From Nocardioides oleivorans (GTDB lineage: Bacteria > Actinomycetota > Actinomycetes > Propionibacteriales > Nocardioidaceae), in contig NZ_SDWT01000002.1 of the NCBI RefSeq assembly GCF_004137255.1, positions 558,001 through 622,000 on the forward strand: a DNA stretch of 64,000 bases. Direction: 5' to 3'. Of the stretch, positions 1 through 8,835 are shown in pieces. How positions within the stretch are numbered: the stretch's first letter is position 1; each line of letters starts with the position of its first letter. Both the position numbers and the translations under genes were made by a program. The notes beneath the pieces are model-generated. The model searched no databases and had not been told where the DNA came from. It was given only the letters and a program-made list of their open reading frames with translations.

Positions 1-2
1 GC

Positions 3-155
3 GACGGCGACGCCGGTGGAGTGCACGTCAACAGCGACCACTTCAAGGCCGCGCAAGCTGAACTGCCGCCCTACCTCACCTCCACGCCGAAGATCATCAG
101 CCAGAGCGTCGACCAGGACGACTGGTCCGAGCTCGGCGAGCTCGCCGTCGACTGA
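3..155 (+). CDS. C-terminal end of a putative quinol monooxygenase (ABM family), cut by the window edge
   Basis: The gene enters from the left edge and only its last 50 residues are visible, in the frame starting at base 3 and ending at a TGA. The piece reads GGVHVNSDHFKAAQAELPPY, then a segment ending in ELGELAV. This is the usual end of small antibiotic-biosynthesis-monooxygenase (YgiN-like) ferredoxin-fold dimers: a helix carrying a xVHxxSxHF pattern, then the last beta strand. Members act in the cytoplasm on quinols or polyketide phenols without a cofactor. The start and substrate cannot be judged here. It has no obvious operon partner inside the window. Confidence 0.6.
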   Translation, partial: DGDAGGVHVNSDHFKAAQAELPPYLTSTPKIISQSVDQDDWSELGELAVD

Positions 156-189
156 CCCGTGGCACTGGGGTGGCCGGGCCCCGAGACCT

Positions 190-390
190 CGGCGGCACCA
201 TCGAGGACGGGAGCTCGAGGTATTGCCGGGCCACCCAGATCAAGTCCGGCTGGGCGAGCTGAGTAGCGATGTCGCCACCGCATAAGAGGTCGAGAGTCAC
301 CCCGTGTGTCTCCCGAGCGAACGTCTGCAATTCGTGGGTGTGTCCCTCAGAGATGGGTTTGCCGTGTGCGGGGGTCGGCTGATCGCGACG
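190..390 (-). pseudogene. Decayed gene relic (fragment similar to a region of NTPase/nuclease-type defence proteins)
   Basis: The 156-523 interval has no intact gene. On the minus strand one frame reads as a coherent protein piece, roughly GKPISEGHTHELQTFARETH, then a stretch ending in DLIWVARQYLELPSSMVP. It is bounded upstream by an in-frame stop at 394-396 and degenerates into Arg/Ser-rich noise downstream. It has no start codon or ribosome binding site. From memory the pattern (a helix, then LxxGxxIAxxLAxPDLxWVAxxYLxLP) resembles a segment of large actinobacterial NACHT/restriction-like proteins. That family assignment is tentative; that it is a broken remnant is better supported than its origin. 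Confidence 0.35.
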
Positions 391-523
391 ACGTCAGCCG
401 GACCGACGGGCGCTCCGACGATCCTGACCGTCGGCTACGCGAACGGGAGTCAGCGACTGCGGCCCTTGCCGCCGTTGTTCGAGCCAGGCCCGTGACCGCC
501 GACGTGCCTGACCTGCGAAGACG

Positions 524-1150
524 TCAGAGACGCTCGCCTGCCTCGACCCGGGCCTCGACGGTGTTGCCGGCAGGCGCGAGCGGGCAGCGCCACCTGTCGT
601 CGTAGCGGCACGACGGGTGGAAGGCGAAGTTGAGGTCCAGCACGACATGCCGGTCGTCGCCGCCGAGCCAGGCCCCCTTGGCCGTGTCGAGCAGGTAGCG
701 ACCCGCGCCGTAGCTGCCGTCGCCGGCCGTGCCGTCGCGCATCGGCACGAAGATCCCGCCGCCGTACTGGTGCAGCCACCACACGTCGAGGCTGCCGCCG
801 ACCGGCTCGGGCAGCCGCAGGACGCCGACCCTGCGCATCGTGACCGAGCCGTCGTCGCCTCCGTCGACGTCACGCTCGTCCGGGTCGGCCGGCTCGATCT
901 CGAGGGTGAAGCGCAGCGCCGGGTCGTACGGCCAGTAGTCCACGCCGCGCTCCCGCAGGTCGGGGTGGTCGGCGATCGGGCTCTGGGGGTGCGTGGCGAA
1001 GAGGTCGGCCCGTCCCTCTCGCCAGAGGCGGTGTCCCTCCGCGGGATCGTCGTGGGCGCGCACGGCCTCGTGCAGCGACGAGACACGGGCGCGCCAGTCG
1101 ACGAGGGTCAGGGCAGACGAGGTCGTGGGCACCAGCCCAGTGTCGCGCAC
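524..1150 (-). CDS. DUF1684 domain protein
   Basis: A protein of 208 residues with the DUF1684 hallmarks. An N-terminal LVDWRARV segment is followed by an ATHPQSPI motif near residue 54, and the C-terminal signature NFAFHPSCRYDDRWRCPLAP contains two conserved cysteines. The family is cytoplasmic and of unknown biochemical function, widespread in actinobacteria and Bacteroidetes. The start is uncertain: GTG at 1150 and a second in-frame GTG at 1132 are both possible and neither has a clear ribosome binding site. It lies on the same strand as, and 25 bp downstream of, the small gene ending at 1176, so the two may be co-transcribed. Confidence 0.8.
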   Translation of the reverse strand: MRDTGLVPTTSSALTLVDWRARVSSLHEAVRAHDDPAEGHRLWREGRADLFATHPQSPIADHPDLRERGVDYWPYDPALRFTLEIEPADPDERDVDGGDDGSVTMRRVGVLRLPEPVGGSLDVWWLHQYGGGIFVPMRDGTAGDGSYGAGRYLLDTAKGAWLGGDDRHVVLDLNFAFHPSCRYDDRWRCPLAPAGNTVEARVEAGERL

Positions 1151-1175
1151 CGGCTCGCGGGCGGCGGCGACGTCG

Positions 1176-1475
1176 TCATCCCGGAGGGAGGGGAGGTCCG
1201 TCCAGGTGTCGCTCGCGCAGCTCGTCCAGCAGGTGCGGACGCGTGATGACGAGGGCCAGCCGACGGGTCGCCTCGAGGTCCGTGGCGAGGTCGCGCGACG
1301 AGTGCTCCCAGGCGCGGACCAGCTCGCGGTCGGTCAGCCTGGAGAGCCCGGCCCCTACTCTCGCGCTCCCGGCTCGCCCCGGGCGCCTCCTGGTCCGCGC
1401 CGTGCCGCGGAGCCGTCCGAGCGCTCGGGCCCCCGAGCCGATCACGCGCGCCGTCATCGCCCGGATCCCTGCCAT
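1176..1475 (-). CDS. Hypothetical protein, 99 aa, basic N-terminus
   Basis: The ATG at 1475 is preceded by a good AGGAGG-like site 7 nt away, which is why the shorter form is chosen over longer upstream frames. The first half is Arg/Ala-rich with an amphipathic look; the second half is a plausible folded helix pair (SRLTDRELVRAWEHSSRDLA). No family is recognised. The gene reads toward the DUF1684 gene. It could be a small cytoplasmic helper or regulator, but nothing in the sequence shows a function. Confidence 0.55.
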   Translation of the reverse strand: MAGIRAMTARVIGSGARALGRLRGTARTRRRPGRAGSARVGAGLSRLTDRELVRAWEHSSRDLATDLEATRRLALVITRPHLLDELRERHLDGPPLPPG

Positions 1476-1759
1476 GGTGCGCCTCCTGCCCCCGCCGTGG
1501 ACCTCGGGGTACCCCGCGCGGCCGTGCCGAGTCGTGGATCCGACGGGTGCACCGCGCACCACGGGGTACTCCGGCGCGTGGCCACGGCCGGCTGACGCGG
1601 GGTTCGGCCCACGTTCATAGGCCCGGGCGAGCAGTCCGGCCCCCCGGGATGCCCGGCCCGGGCCTACCACTGCGTTCGGTGCCGCGGCGCCTACAGATTG
1701 GACGGCCTGCGGCCGGCACCACCCGCGACGTAGCGTGTTTCGTGTGGAGGTGACCGACG

Positions 1760-2446
1760 GTGCCGACCGACGCTGAGGGCGCGCCGGTGGGCCGGCGCGT
1801 CGTGCTCGGCCTCCTCGGGCTGGGTGCGGTCGGCGTGGTCACCGGCAACCGGGTCCAGGACGGGCTGAGCCGGGCGCTGGCGCCGATCCAGCTGCGCGAC
1901 CCGACCGGCCTGACCTCGCTGGTCCCGCTGGGCAGCACCTGGCGCTACTACTCCGTGACCGGGTCGGTGCCTCCCCGCGCCCGCCAGGACTACCGGCTGG
2001 CCGTCACCGGGCTGGTGGGGAGCGAGTCGACGTACTCCTACGCGGACCTCGAGGCACTCCCCCAGACCTCGTTCACCGACACGTTCCACTGCGTCACGGG
2101 GTGGTACGTGCCCGACGTGCCCTGGGCCGGGGTCCGGGTGGCCGACCTCCTCGACCGCGCGGCACCGAGCGACGGTGCGGTGGGCGTCCGCTTCCACTCC
2201 TTCGACGGCACCTACACGGTCAACATGACGCTCGAGCAGGCGCGCGCCGAGGACGTCCTCGTCGTCCTGCGGATGTACGACGAGCCGGTGACGCACGCGC
2301 ACGGCGGTCCGGTGCGGATCTACTCCGGGTCGATGTACGGCTACAAGGGCACCAAGTGGCTCTCGGGCATCGAGGTCACCGCGGACAACCGGCCCGGCTA
2401 CTGGGAGGACCGCGGCTACCCGCTGGACGGGATCATCGATGGGTGA
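1760..2446 (+). CDS. Sulfite-oxidase-family molybdopterin-dependent oxidoreductase, Tat-like signal
   Basis: A protein of 228 residues. An N-terminal GRRVVLGLLGLG stretch (twin Arg then hydrophobic) fits a Tat signal or anchor, so the enzyme should act outside the membrane. The core is the oxidoreductase molybdopterin-binding fold. FHCVTGW near residue 112 supplies the Cys ligand to molybdenum, and THAHGGPVRIYSGSMYGYKG is the conserved substrate and cofactor segment. The protein is short compared with true sulfite oxidases and lacks the dimerisation domain, as in MsrP/YedY-like enzymes. The GTG start has a GGAGGTGA site 8 nt upstream. The next gene, a cytochrome b, overlaps by 8 bp and is the likely electron partner. 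The substrate is unknown; sulfoxides or sulfite are candidates. Confidence 0.85.
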   Translation: MPTDAEGAPVGRRVVLGLLGLGAVGVVTGNRVQDGLSRALAPIQLRDPTGLTSLVPLGSTWRYYSVTGSVPPRARQDYRLAVTGLVGSESTYSYADLEALPQTSFTDTFHCVTGWYVPDVPWAGVRVADLLDRAAPSDGAVGVRFHSFDGTYTVNMTLEQARAEDVLVVLRMYDEPVTHAHGGPVRIYSGSMYGYKGTKWLSGIEVTADNRPGYWEDRGYPLDGIIDG

Positions 2447-3083
2447 GGCGGCGGCCCCTGCGGGGCGGGACCTCGACCGTTTCTCGCGCGCCGAGCGGCT
2501 CGTGCACCGCACGTTCGCCCTGCTCATGGGCGCCTGCCTGGTGACCGCGGCGATCCTCTACAACGGCTCCATCATGATGGCCGTCGGGCATCGCCACCTG
2601 GTCGAGACCGTCCACGTCTGGTGCGGCGTCGCGCTGCCCGTGCCGATGGTGCTCGGCGCCGCCTCGAAGGCCTACCGCGCCGACCTCGGGCGGCTCAACC
2701 GCTTCACCCCGGGCGACTGGCAGTGGCTGCGCAGCCGGTCGCGCCGCGACGGCACGCTCGTGGTCGGCAAGTTCAACGCCGGGCAGAAGGTCAACTCGTG
2801 GCTGGTGGCCGCGTCCACCTGGGTGCTCCTCGGCACCGGCTCCCTCATGTACTGGACCGGCCTGGCCGCGCTCTCGTGGCGCTCGGGAGCGACCTTCGTC
2901 CACGACTGGGTCGCGCTCGGGCTGGGGCTCCTGGTGATCGGCCACCTGGCCCACGCGTTCGGCGACCCCGAGGCTCGCCGCGGCATGCGCACGGGTCGGG
3001 TCGACCGTCGGTGGGCGCGTGCCGAGCACCCGGGCTGGGTGGACGAGCTGGAGGGGGTCGAACCGTCGGACCCCCGGGCCTGA
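2439..3083 (+). CDS. Membrane cytochrome b (b561/FdnI-like), partner of the molybdoenzyme
   Basis: A protein of 214 residues with four hydrophobic segments. Histidines lie where this family binds haem b: ERLVHRTFALLMG near residue 24, GHRHLVETVHVWCG near residue 52, and HDWVALGLGLLVIGHLAHA near residue 157. Such proteins shuttle electrons between quinol and a periplasmic molybdoenzyme. It overlaps the preceding molybdoprotein gene by 8 bp, which strongly suggests one complex. It is not an MsrQ/YedZ relative, so the pair is MsrPQ-like in logic but uses a formate-dehydrogenase-type cytochrome. A 91-bp gap separates it from the terpene/polyketide cluster. Confidence 0.8.
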   Translation: MGEAAAPAGRDLDRFSRAERLVHRTFALLMGACLVTAAILYNGSIMMAVGHRHLVETVHVWCGVALPVPMVLGAASKAYRADLGRLNRFTPGDWQWLRSRSRRDGTLVVGKFNAGQKVNSWLVAASTWVLLGTGSLMYWTGLAALSWRSGATFVHDWVALGLGLLVIGHLAHAFGDPEARRGMRTGRVDRRWARAEHPGWVDELEGVEPSDPRA

Positions 3084-3174
3084 GGACCGGAACCACCCCT
3101 TTGCATCGTGCACGGATCGCCCGGAAGGCGTTCCATGGACGCAGGAGCACCATGAGCGGAACGAGGCGGGACCG

Positions 3175-4218
3175 ATGATCGCGACCGACACCGACGCCGC
3201 GCTGCGTCGTCTCCTCGAGGAGGGGCGCACACGCGCTGCCCTGGTCGACCGCCACCACGCCCTGCTGTGGGAGGCGCTGGAGGCGGCCACACAGGGCGGC
3301 AAGCGGTTCCGACCGATGCTGGTGGTGGCGACGCACGACGCGCTGGGCGGGTCCCGCGCGCGGGCCGCCGCCGAGGTCGGGGCCGCGATCGAGCTCCTGC
3401 ACACCGCGCTCGTGATCCACGACGACGTGATCGACGGCGACCACGTCCGCCGCGGCCAGCCCAACGTGAGCGGCAGGTTCCAGTCCTACGCACGCACGGC
3501 GGCCGCCGATCCCGACGACGTCATCGGCTACGGGCTCACCGCTGCGCTGCTGGCCGGCGACCTGGCCCTCGCTGCAGCCGTCCGCGCGACCGCGACCTGC
3601 GACGCGCCGCGCGAGGTGGTGCACCGCCTCCTGGACCTGCTCGACTCCGCACTCCACACCAGCGCGGCCGGCGAGCTGGCCGACGTGCGCCTCTCGATGG
3701 GCCGTGACGAGGCCACGCTCGCCGAGAGCCTCGCCATGGAGGAGCGCAAGACCGGCGCCTACTCGTTCGCCCTGCCGCTCCAGGCCGGTGCCGTGCTCGC
3801 CGACGCCCCGGCCGGCACCACGGACCGCCTGGGAGCCGCGGGCCGGATGACGGGCACCGCGTTCCAGCTCGTCGACGACCTCGTCGGCGTCTTCGGCGAT
3901 CCCGTGCGATCCGGGAAGAGCACGACCAACGACCTCCGCACGGGCAAGCAGACCCCGCTCCTCGTGCACGCTCGCTCCACCCCGGAGTGGGCGCGGATCC
4001 GGGACTACGTCGGTCGCGACCTGACGGCCGACGAGCAGGCGGACGTGCGGTCCCTCCTCGTGGCCGCCGGGTCACGCCGCTTCGTCGAGGACCTGGCCGA
4101 GCAGCACCTGGCCGACGCCCGGGTCGTCCTCACCGACCTCGGGGTCCCCGCCACGCTCCTGGACGACTTCACCACCCGGCCGCCGGCCCTCGGCGACGGC
4201 AACGGGGCCGCGGCATGA
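3175..4218 (+). CDS. Polyprenyl diphosphate synthase (GPP/GGPP synthase-like)
   Basis: A protein of 347 residues from the ATG preceded by GAGGCGGG; longer upstream frames lack a start with support. This is an all-helical trans-prenyltransferase. The GGKRFRPML entry motif is at about 41-49. The first Asp-rich motif is DDVID at 83-87, and the second region, FQLVDDLVGVFGD at about 230-242, has the DDxxG form common in actinobacterial enzymes. It condenses IPP with allylic diphosphates in the cytoplasm. Chain length cannot be read reliably from sequence. The neighbours suggest a GPP or GGPP donor for the adjacent UbiA enzyme. It is the first gene of a seven-gene unit in which every junction downstream overlaps. 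Confidence 0.88.
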   Translation: MIATDTDAALRRLLEEGRTRAALVDRHHALLWEALEAATQGGKRFRPMLVVATHDALGGSRARAAAEVGAAIELLHTALVIHDDVIDGDHVRRGQPNVSGRFQSYARTAAADPDDVIGYGLTAALLAGDLALAAAVRATATCDAPREVVHRLLDLLDSALHTSAAGELADVRLSMGRDEATLAESLAMEERKTGAYSFALPLQAGAVLADAPAGTTDRLGAAGRMTGTAFQLVDDLVGVFGDPVRSGKSTTNDLRTGKQTPLLVHARSTPEWARIRDYVGRDLTADEQADVRSLLVAAGSRRFVEDLAEQHLADARVVLTDLGVPATLLDDFTTRPPALGDGNGAAA

Positions 4219-5021
4219 CCGGGACACCCGGCGCCCTGGCCCGGGGCCTGCTGCTGGCGGCCCACCCCGGGCCGGCGCTGGCGGTCACCGCCCTGTCCGG
4301 CCTCCTCGCGATGGCGCAGGGACTCGAGCCGGCGCAGGTGGCCCTGGTGCTGGCGGCGGTCCTGGCCGGCCAGCTGAGCGTCGGCTGGAGCAACGACCTC
4401 GTCGATGTCTCCCGCGACCGACGGACCGGACGCCCGGACAAGCCGCTGGCGACCGGCGCGGTCTCCCTCGGAGTCGTCCGGGGCGCGTGCATCGCGGCCG
4501 TCGTCCTCTGCGTCGTGCTGTCGCTCGCCCTCGGCGTCGCCGCGGGCCTCGTCCACCTCGTCTGCGTCGCCTCCGCGTGGACCTACAACCTCGGTCTCAA
4601 GTCGACCGCCTGGTCGTGGGCGCCGTACGCCGTCTCGTTCGGAGGACTCCCGGCGGTGGTGTCCCTGGTCGACGGGCAGCTGCCACCGTGGTGGTGGCCG
4701 GTCGGCGCGGCCCTGCTGGGCGTCGCCGCCCACCTCCTCAACGTCCTGCCCGACCTGGACGACGACGCCGCCACCGGGGTGCGCGGCCTCCCGCACCGGC
4801 TCGGCCGGCCCTACGTCGCGCCGGTCGCCGCCACCGTCCTGGTCGCCGCGTCCGCGGTCGTCCTCGTCGGAGCCGGCGCCCCCCTGGCGGTGTCCGCCGC
4901 GATCGGTGCCGTCGTCCTCGCGCTGGCGGTCGTGGTGGTCGCCGGGTCCGGTCGGGTCCCGTTCGTGTCGGCCGTCGCGATCGCCCTCGGCGACGCCATG
5001 CTGCTCGTGGTCGCCCGATGA
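4215..5021 (+). CDS. UbiA-family membrane prenyltransferase
   Basis: A protein of 268 residues with about seven to nine membrane segments. The two Asp-rich motifs that bind the Mg-diphosphate donor are clear: SNDLVDVSRDRRTG at about 59-72 and LPDLDDDAATG at about 178-188. The start ATG overlaps the stop of the synthase gene (ATGA). UbiA enzymes attach a prenyl chain to an aromatic or polar acceptor at the membrane. Here the probable acceptor is the product of the type III PKS two genes downstream (inference). A digeranylgeranylglyceryl-phosphate-synthase-like role is a less likely alternative because archaeal-type lipid genes are absent. Confidence 0.88.
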   Translation: MTGTPGALARGLLLAAHPGPALAVTALSGLLAMAQGLEPAQVALVLAAVLAGQLSVGWSNDLVDVSRDRRTGRPDKPLATGAVSLGVVRGACIAAVVLCVVLSLALGVAAGLVHLVCVASAWTYNLGLKSTAWSWAPYAVSFGGLPAVVSLVDGQLPPWWWPVGAALLGVAAHLLNVLPDLDDDAATGVRGLPHRLGRPYVAPVAATVLVAASAVVLVGAGAPLAVSAAIGAVVLALAVVVVAGSGRVPFVSAVAIALGDAMLLVVAR

Positions 5022-6214
5022 CGGGCCGGCCGGAGGAGGAGGAGTGGGACGTCGTCGTCGTCGGCGCCGGTCCCGCTGGGTCCTCCGCCGCCCTGGGCGC
5101 GCTGGCCGAGGACCCCTCGCTCCGCGTGCTGCTGCTCGACCGCAGCGACTTCCCGCGCGACAAGTCGTGCGGCGACGGCATCGCGCCCCAGGCGATCGAC
5201 GTCCTCGCCGAGGTGGGTGCCGCCGACGTGGTGGCGGGGTGGGCGCCCGTACGACACCTCGAGCTCGCGCGCGGCGACGTCCGGGTCTCGCGGACCATGC
5301 GCCGGGAGGCCTACGTCATCCCCCGTGCGGTGCTCGACGCCCGACTGGTGGAGCGCGCCGTGGAGCGGGGCGCCGTCCTCGAGCGGCACCGGGCCACGTC
5401 CCTCACCACCGGTCCGCACGGCCCGGTGGTGTCGGGCGACATCGCCGGTCGCGTGGTCGTCGGGGCGGACGGCGCCCACTCGCTGGTCCGGCGGGCCCTG
5501 CTCGGCGACCGTCGCCAGCAACGTGCCATCGCGATCCGCGGCTACGCGCCGACCACCGACGCCGTGCGCGGGCGACAGGTCATCCGCTACGGCGCCCGCC
5601 GCCATCCGTCGTACGCCTGGGCCTTCGACCGCGGCGACGGCTGGGCGAACGTCGGCTACGGCGAGCTGCTGCCGCCCGAGCGCGAGCGGGGGTCGGCTCC
5701 GAGCAGGAAGCTGATGCTCGACCAGCTCGAGGCGCTCATCCCGGGGGTCGCAGGGTCCGGCGGCGAGTGGCGCGGGCACCACCTCCCGCTCAGCGGCTGG
5801 CGGTGGCACCAGCCCGACGGCCCGGTCCTGCTCGTCGGCGACGCCGCCGGGCTGATCAACCCGATGACCGGCGAAGGCATCTACTACGCGGTCGCGTCGG
5901 GCGTGGCCGCCGGACGGGCAGCCGCCCGGTCCCTCGCCGCGGGTGACCCCGACGGCGCCGGGGCCCGGCACCGCGCCGAGGTGCGCGGCCTCCTGGGCCG
6001 CCACCTGCGCCACACCTGGACCGCGTCCCGGCTCGCGCAGTCGCCCCGCGTCGTCGACGCCGGGATCCGCGCCGCCGCCGGCGACCAGCACGTGTTCGAC
6101 AGCCTCGTGGAGATCGGCCTCGGCGGGGGTCGCATCGACGCCCGCCTCGCCGGCGGCCTGCTCCACAGCCTCATCCGTCCCGCCCGACCGACAGGAGCAC
6201 GAGAGCCGACATGA
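5018..6214 (+). CDS. Geranylgeranyl-reductase-family FAD oxidoreductase
   Basis: A protein of 398 residues. An N-terminal Rossmann FAD motif [16 protein letters not shown] is followed by [13 protein letters not shown], the family's CGDG-type motif, and by [15 protein letters not shown] near residue 275, the second FAD contact. The family reduces isolated double bonds of prenyl chains. The start ATG overlaps the upstream UbiA stop. In this operon it would saturate one or more double bonds of the prenyl group before or after transfer, as needed for a dihydrogeranyl or phytyl-like side chain (inference). It is distinct from the second flavoprotein of the cluster, which is nearer to phenolic hydroxylases by context. 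Confidence 0.85.
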   Translation: MTGRPEEEEWDVVVVGAGPAGSSAALGALAEDPSLRVLLLDRSDFPRDKSCGDGIAPQAIDVLAEVGAADVVAGWAPVRHLELARGDVRVSRTMRREAYVIPRAVLDARLVERAVERGAVLERHRATSLTTGPHGPVVSGDIAGRVVVGADGAHSLVRRALLGDRRQQRAIAIRGYAPTTDAVRGRQVIRYGARRHPSYAWAFDRGDGWANVGYGELLPPERERGSAPSRKLMLDQLEALIPGVAGSGGEWRGHHLPLSGWRWHQPDGPVLLVGDAAGLINPMTGEGIYYAVASGVAAGRAAARSLAAGDPDGAGARHRAEVRGLLGRHLRHTWTASRLAQSPRVVDAGIRAAAGDQHVFDSLVEIGLGGGRIDARLAGGLLHSLIRPARPTGAREPT

Positions 6215-7266
6215 GAATCCTCTCCGCCCGCAGCGCCCTGCCCGAGCTCTCCTACCCGCAGTCCGAGATCACCGAGGCGTTCGCGCACGTGATCTCCGAG
6301 CGCAGCCTCGACCACGCCCTGCTGCGGCGCTTCCACGCCAACGCCGGCGTGGACCGGCGCCACACCGTGCTCCCCCTCGAGGACTACGCCGACCTCGGCG
6401 ACTTCGGCCACTCCAACGACCTGTTCATCGCGCACGCCGTCGAGCTCGGGGCGCGGGCGCTCGTCGACGCGCTCAAGGCCGCCGACCTCACCCCGTCCGA
6501 CGTGGACCTCGTCGTCACCGCGACCGTCACCGGGCTGGCCGTGCCGTCCCTGGACGCGCGGATCGCCGCCCTGGTGGGCCTGCGCGAGGACGTCCGCAGG
6601 ATGCCCTTGGTGGGCCTCGGCTGCGTCGCCGGCGCCGCAGGCATCGCACGCGTGCACGACTACCTCCTCGGCCACCCCGGGCACACGGCGGTGCTCGTCG
6701 CGGTGGAGCTGTGCTCCCTCACCCTGCAGCGTGACGACGTCTCCGTGCCGAACCTCGTCGCGAGCGGGCTCTTCGGCGACGGTGCCGCCGCCGTCGTGGC
6801 GACGGGCTCCCACGGGCCGGACGGTCCCGTGGAGGTGCTCGACTCCCGCAGCCGGCTCTACCCCGACAGCGAGCGGACCATGGGCTTCGACGTCACCGGC
6901 AGCGGACTGCGCATCGTCCTGGACGCCGCCGTCCCCGACCTCGTCGAGCGCTACCTGCGCGGTGACGTCGACGCATTCCTCGCCGACCATGCGCTGACCC
7001 GGGCGGACATCGGGTGGTGGGTGTGCCACCCCGGCGGGCCCAAGGTGATCGAGGCGCTCGAGACCGCGCTGGAGGTGCCGCGCGACGCGGTCCGCCTCAC
7101 GTGGGAGTCGCTGGCGCGAGTCGGCAACCTGTCGTCGGTCTCGGTCCTGCACGTCCTGGAGGACACCTTGCGCGAGCGCCCACCCACACCCGGCAGCCAC
7201 GGCGTGCTGCTCGCGATGGGTCCGGGCTTCTGCTCCGAGCTCGTGCTGCTGCGAGCGACGGCATGA
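6211..7266 (+). CDS. Type III polyketide synthase (alkylresorcinol synthase-like)
   Basis: A protein of 351 residues with the chalcone-synthase fold. The Cys-His-Asn triad is visible: C138 in [13 protein letters not shown]273 in [10 protein letters not shown] and N306 in [11 protein letters not shown] conserved [13 protein letters not shown] loop lies near the C-terminus. The enzyme extends a starter acyl-CoA or acyl-ACP with malonyl-CoA and cyclises the product to a phenolic or pyrone ring. The next gene is an ICMT-type methyltransferase and then a flavin hydroxylase. That is the SrsA-SrsB-SrsC order known for Streptomyces griseus methylated phenolic lipids, so an alkylresorcinol-type product is the best guess. 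The ATG overlaps the reductase stop and has an AGGAG-like site upstream. Confidence 0.92.
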   Translation: MRILSARSALPELSYPQSEITEAFAHVISERSLDHALLRRFHANAGVDRRHTVLPLEDYADLGDFGHSNDLFIAHAVELGARALVDALKAADLTPSDVDLVVTATVTGLAVPSLDARIAALVGLREDVRRMPLVGLGCVAGAAGIARVHDYLLGHPGHTAVLVAVELCSLTLQRDDVSVPNLVASGLFGDGAAAVVATGSHGPDGPVEVLDSRSRLYPDSERTMGFDVTGSGLRIVLDAAVPDLVERYLRGDVDAFLADHALTRADIGWWVCHPGGPKVIEALETALEVPRDAVRLTWESLARVGNLSSVSVLHVLEDTLRERPPTPGSHGVLLAMGPGFCSELVLLRATA

Positions 7267-7805
7267 CCAGCCTCCTCGCCTTCACGGTCCTCGTCGCGCT
7301 CGTCGGCCTCGAGCGGGTCGCCGAGCTCGTGGTGTCGGTGCGCAACGCCGCCTGGAGCAAGGAGCGCGGCGGCGTCGAGAGCGGCCAGGGCCACTTCCCC
7401 TTCATGGTCGTGCTCCACACCGGGCTGCTCGTCGGGGCGCTCGCGGAGGCATGGGTACGCCGCCCCGACGTCCCCTCCGTGCTCGCCTGGTCGATGCTCG
7501 CGCTGGTCGTCGCCTCGCAGGCCCTGCGCTGGTGGTGCATCGCCTCGCTCGGCCGACGGTGGAACACCCGGGTCATCGTCGTCCCGGGCCTGCCGCCCGA
7601 GACCACGGGGCCCTACCGCTTCCTGCGGCACCCCAACTACGTGGCCGTGGTCGCCGAGGGGATCGCGCTGCCCCTGGTGCACGCTGCCTGGACGACGGCC
7701 GTCGTCTTCACCGTGCTCAACGCGGGCCTGCTCGTCGTACGGATCCGGGCCGAGGAGGCCGCGCTCGCCACGCTGCCGACGACCGCGGGGGCCGCACGTG
7801 CATGA
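7263..7805 (+). CDS. Isoprenylcysteine carboxyl methyltransferase (ICMT)-type membrane methyltransferase
   Basis: A protein of 180 residues with several membrane helices. The ICMT signature [18 protein letters not shown] lies at about 118-135, including the RHPNY and trailing Glu that bind S-adenosylmethionine. In type III PKS operons such proteins (SrsB-like) O- or C-methylate the phenolic lipid inside the membrane; isoprenylcysteine itself is not expected in bacteria. The start overlaps the PKS stop (ATGA). The context supports methylation of the resorcinol or hydroquinone head group. Confidence 0.85.
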   Translation: MTSLLAFTVLVALVGLERVAELVVSVRNAAWSKERGGVESGQGHFPFMVVLHTGLLVGALAEAWVRRPDVPSVLAWSMLALVVASQALRWWCIASLGRRWNTRVIVVPGLPPETTGPYRFLRHPNYVAVVAEGIALPLVHAAWTTAVVFTVLNAGLLVVRIRAEEAALATLPTTAGAARA

Positions 7806-8835
7806 CCTCGTGGTCGCCGGCGGCGGGCCGGTCGGGATGGCCGCGGCGCTGCACGCGCACCGCCTCGGCCTCGACGTCGTCGTCCTCGAGCCGCGCACCG
7901 GGCCCATCGACAAGGCGTGCGGGGAAGGCCTGATGCCGGGCGCCCTCTCCGAGCTGGGCGGGCTGGGCGTGGACCCGCCCGGCCGGCCGCTCTCCGGCAT
8001 CCACTACGTCGATGCCGCCACCGGGGCCCAGGCCACGGCCCCGTTCCGGTCGGGTCCGGGCCGGGGTGTCCGGCGCACGACGCTCCACGACTCCCTGGCG
8101 GCCCGCATGTCCGAGGTCGGCATCGAGGTGGACCGGCAGCCCGTCCAGGACGTCGAGGACGCCGGCACCCACCTGGTGGTCGCCGGACGTCCCACCCGCT
8201 ACCTCGTCGCGGCCGACGGGCTGCACTCCCCCGTGCGTCGCCTCCTGGACCTCGAGGCGCCACAGCGGGGCCGGCGCCGCTTCGGGCTCCGCGCACACGT
8301 CGCGCAGGCGCCCTGGACGTCCTACGTCGAGGTGCACTGGTCCCACCGCGCCGAGGCCTACGTCACGCCGGTCGCCGACGACCTCGTCGGCGTCTCCGTG
8401 CTGGCCGGGCCGGGCGCCCACTTCGACGAGCTGCTCGCGGACTTCCCGGTGCTGCTCGAGCGGCTCACCGGGGAGCGCACCAAGGTGATGGGTGCGGGTC
8501 CGCTGCGCCAGCGGACCCGCTCGCGCTCCGCGGGACGGGTCCTCCTCGTCGGCGACGCCGGCGGCTACGTGGACGCGCTGACCGGGGAAGGCATCGCCCT
8601 CGGCCTCGCGCAGGCGCGGGTCGCCGTGGAGTGCGTCGCCTTCGGCCGGCCGGACCGCTACGACCTGATCGCCCGGCGGCTGGGTGCCCGGCACGAGCTG
8701 CTCACCCGCGCGCTGCTGCAGGCGACGGCACGCCCCGTCGTACGACGACACCTGGTGCCCGCCGCGCAGCGCCTCCCCTTCCTCTTCGGCGCGGCCGTCA
8801 ACCAGCTGGCCCGACCGGCGGGGAGGAGCGCGTGA
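7798..8835 (+). CDS. FAD-dependent phenolic-lipid monooxygenase (SrsC-like)
   Basis: A protein of 345 residues, starting at a GTG that overlaps the methyltransferase gene by 8 bp. The FAD dinucleotide fold is at the N-terminus (VVAGGGPVGMAAALHA), ACGEGLMP lies near residue 40 and LLVGDAGGYVDALTGEGI lies near residue 247. The layout is that of aromatic hydroxylases and prenyl reductases. Placed after the PKS and methyltransferase, it probably hydroxylates the ring to a hydroquinone or quinone (established for SrsC; inferred here). Because both flavoproteins of the cluster share GEGI-type motifs, their roles (reductase versus hydroxylase) could be swapped. Confidence 0.82.
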   Translation: MHDLVVAGGGPVGMAAALHAHRLGLDVVVLEPRTGPIDKACGEGLMPGALSELGGLGVDPPGRPLSGIHYVDAATGAQATAPFRSGPGRGVRRTTLHDSLAARMSEVGIEVDRQPVQDVEDAGTHLVVAGRPTRYLVAADGLHSPVRRLLDLEAPQRGRRRFGLRAHVAQAPWTSYVEVHWSHRAEAYVTPVADDLVGVSVLAGPGAHFDELLADFPVLLERLTGERTKVMGAGPLRQRTRSRSAGRVLLVGDAGGYVDALTGEGIALGLAQARVAVECVAFGRPDRYDLIARRLGARHELLTRALLQATARPVVRRHLVPAAQRLPFLFGAAVNQLARPAGRSA

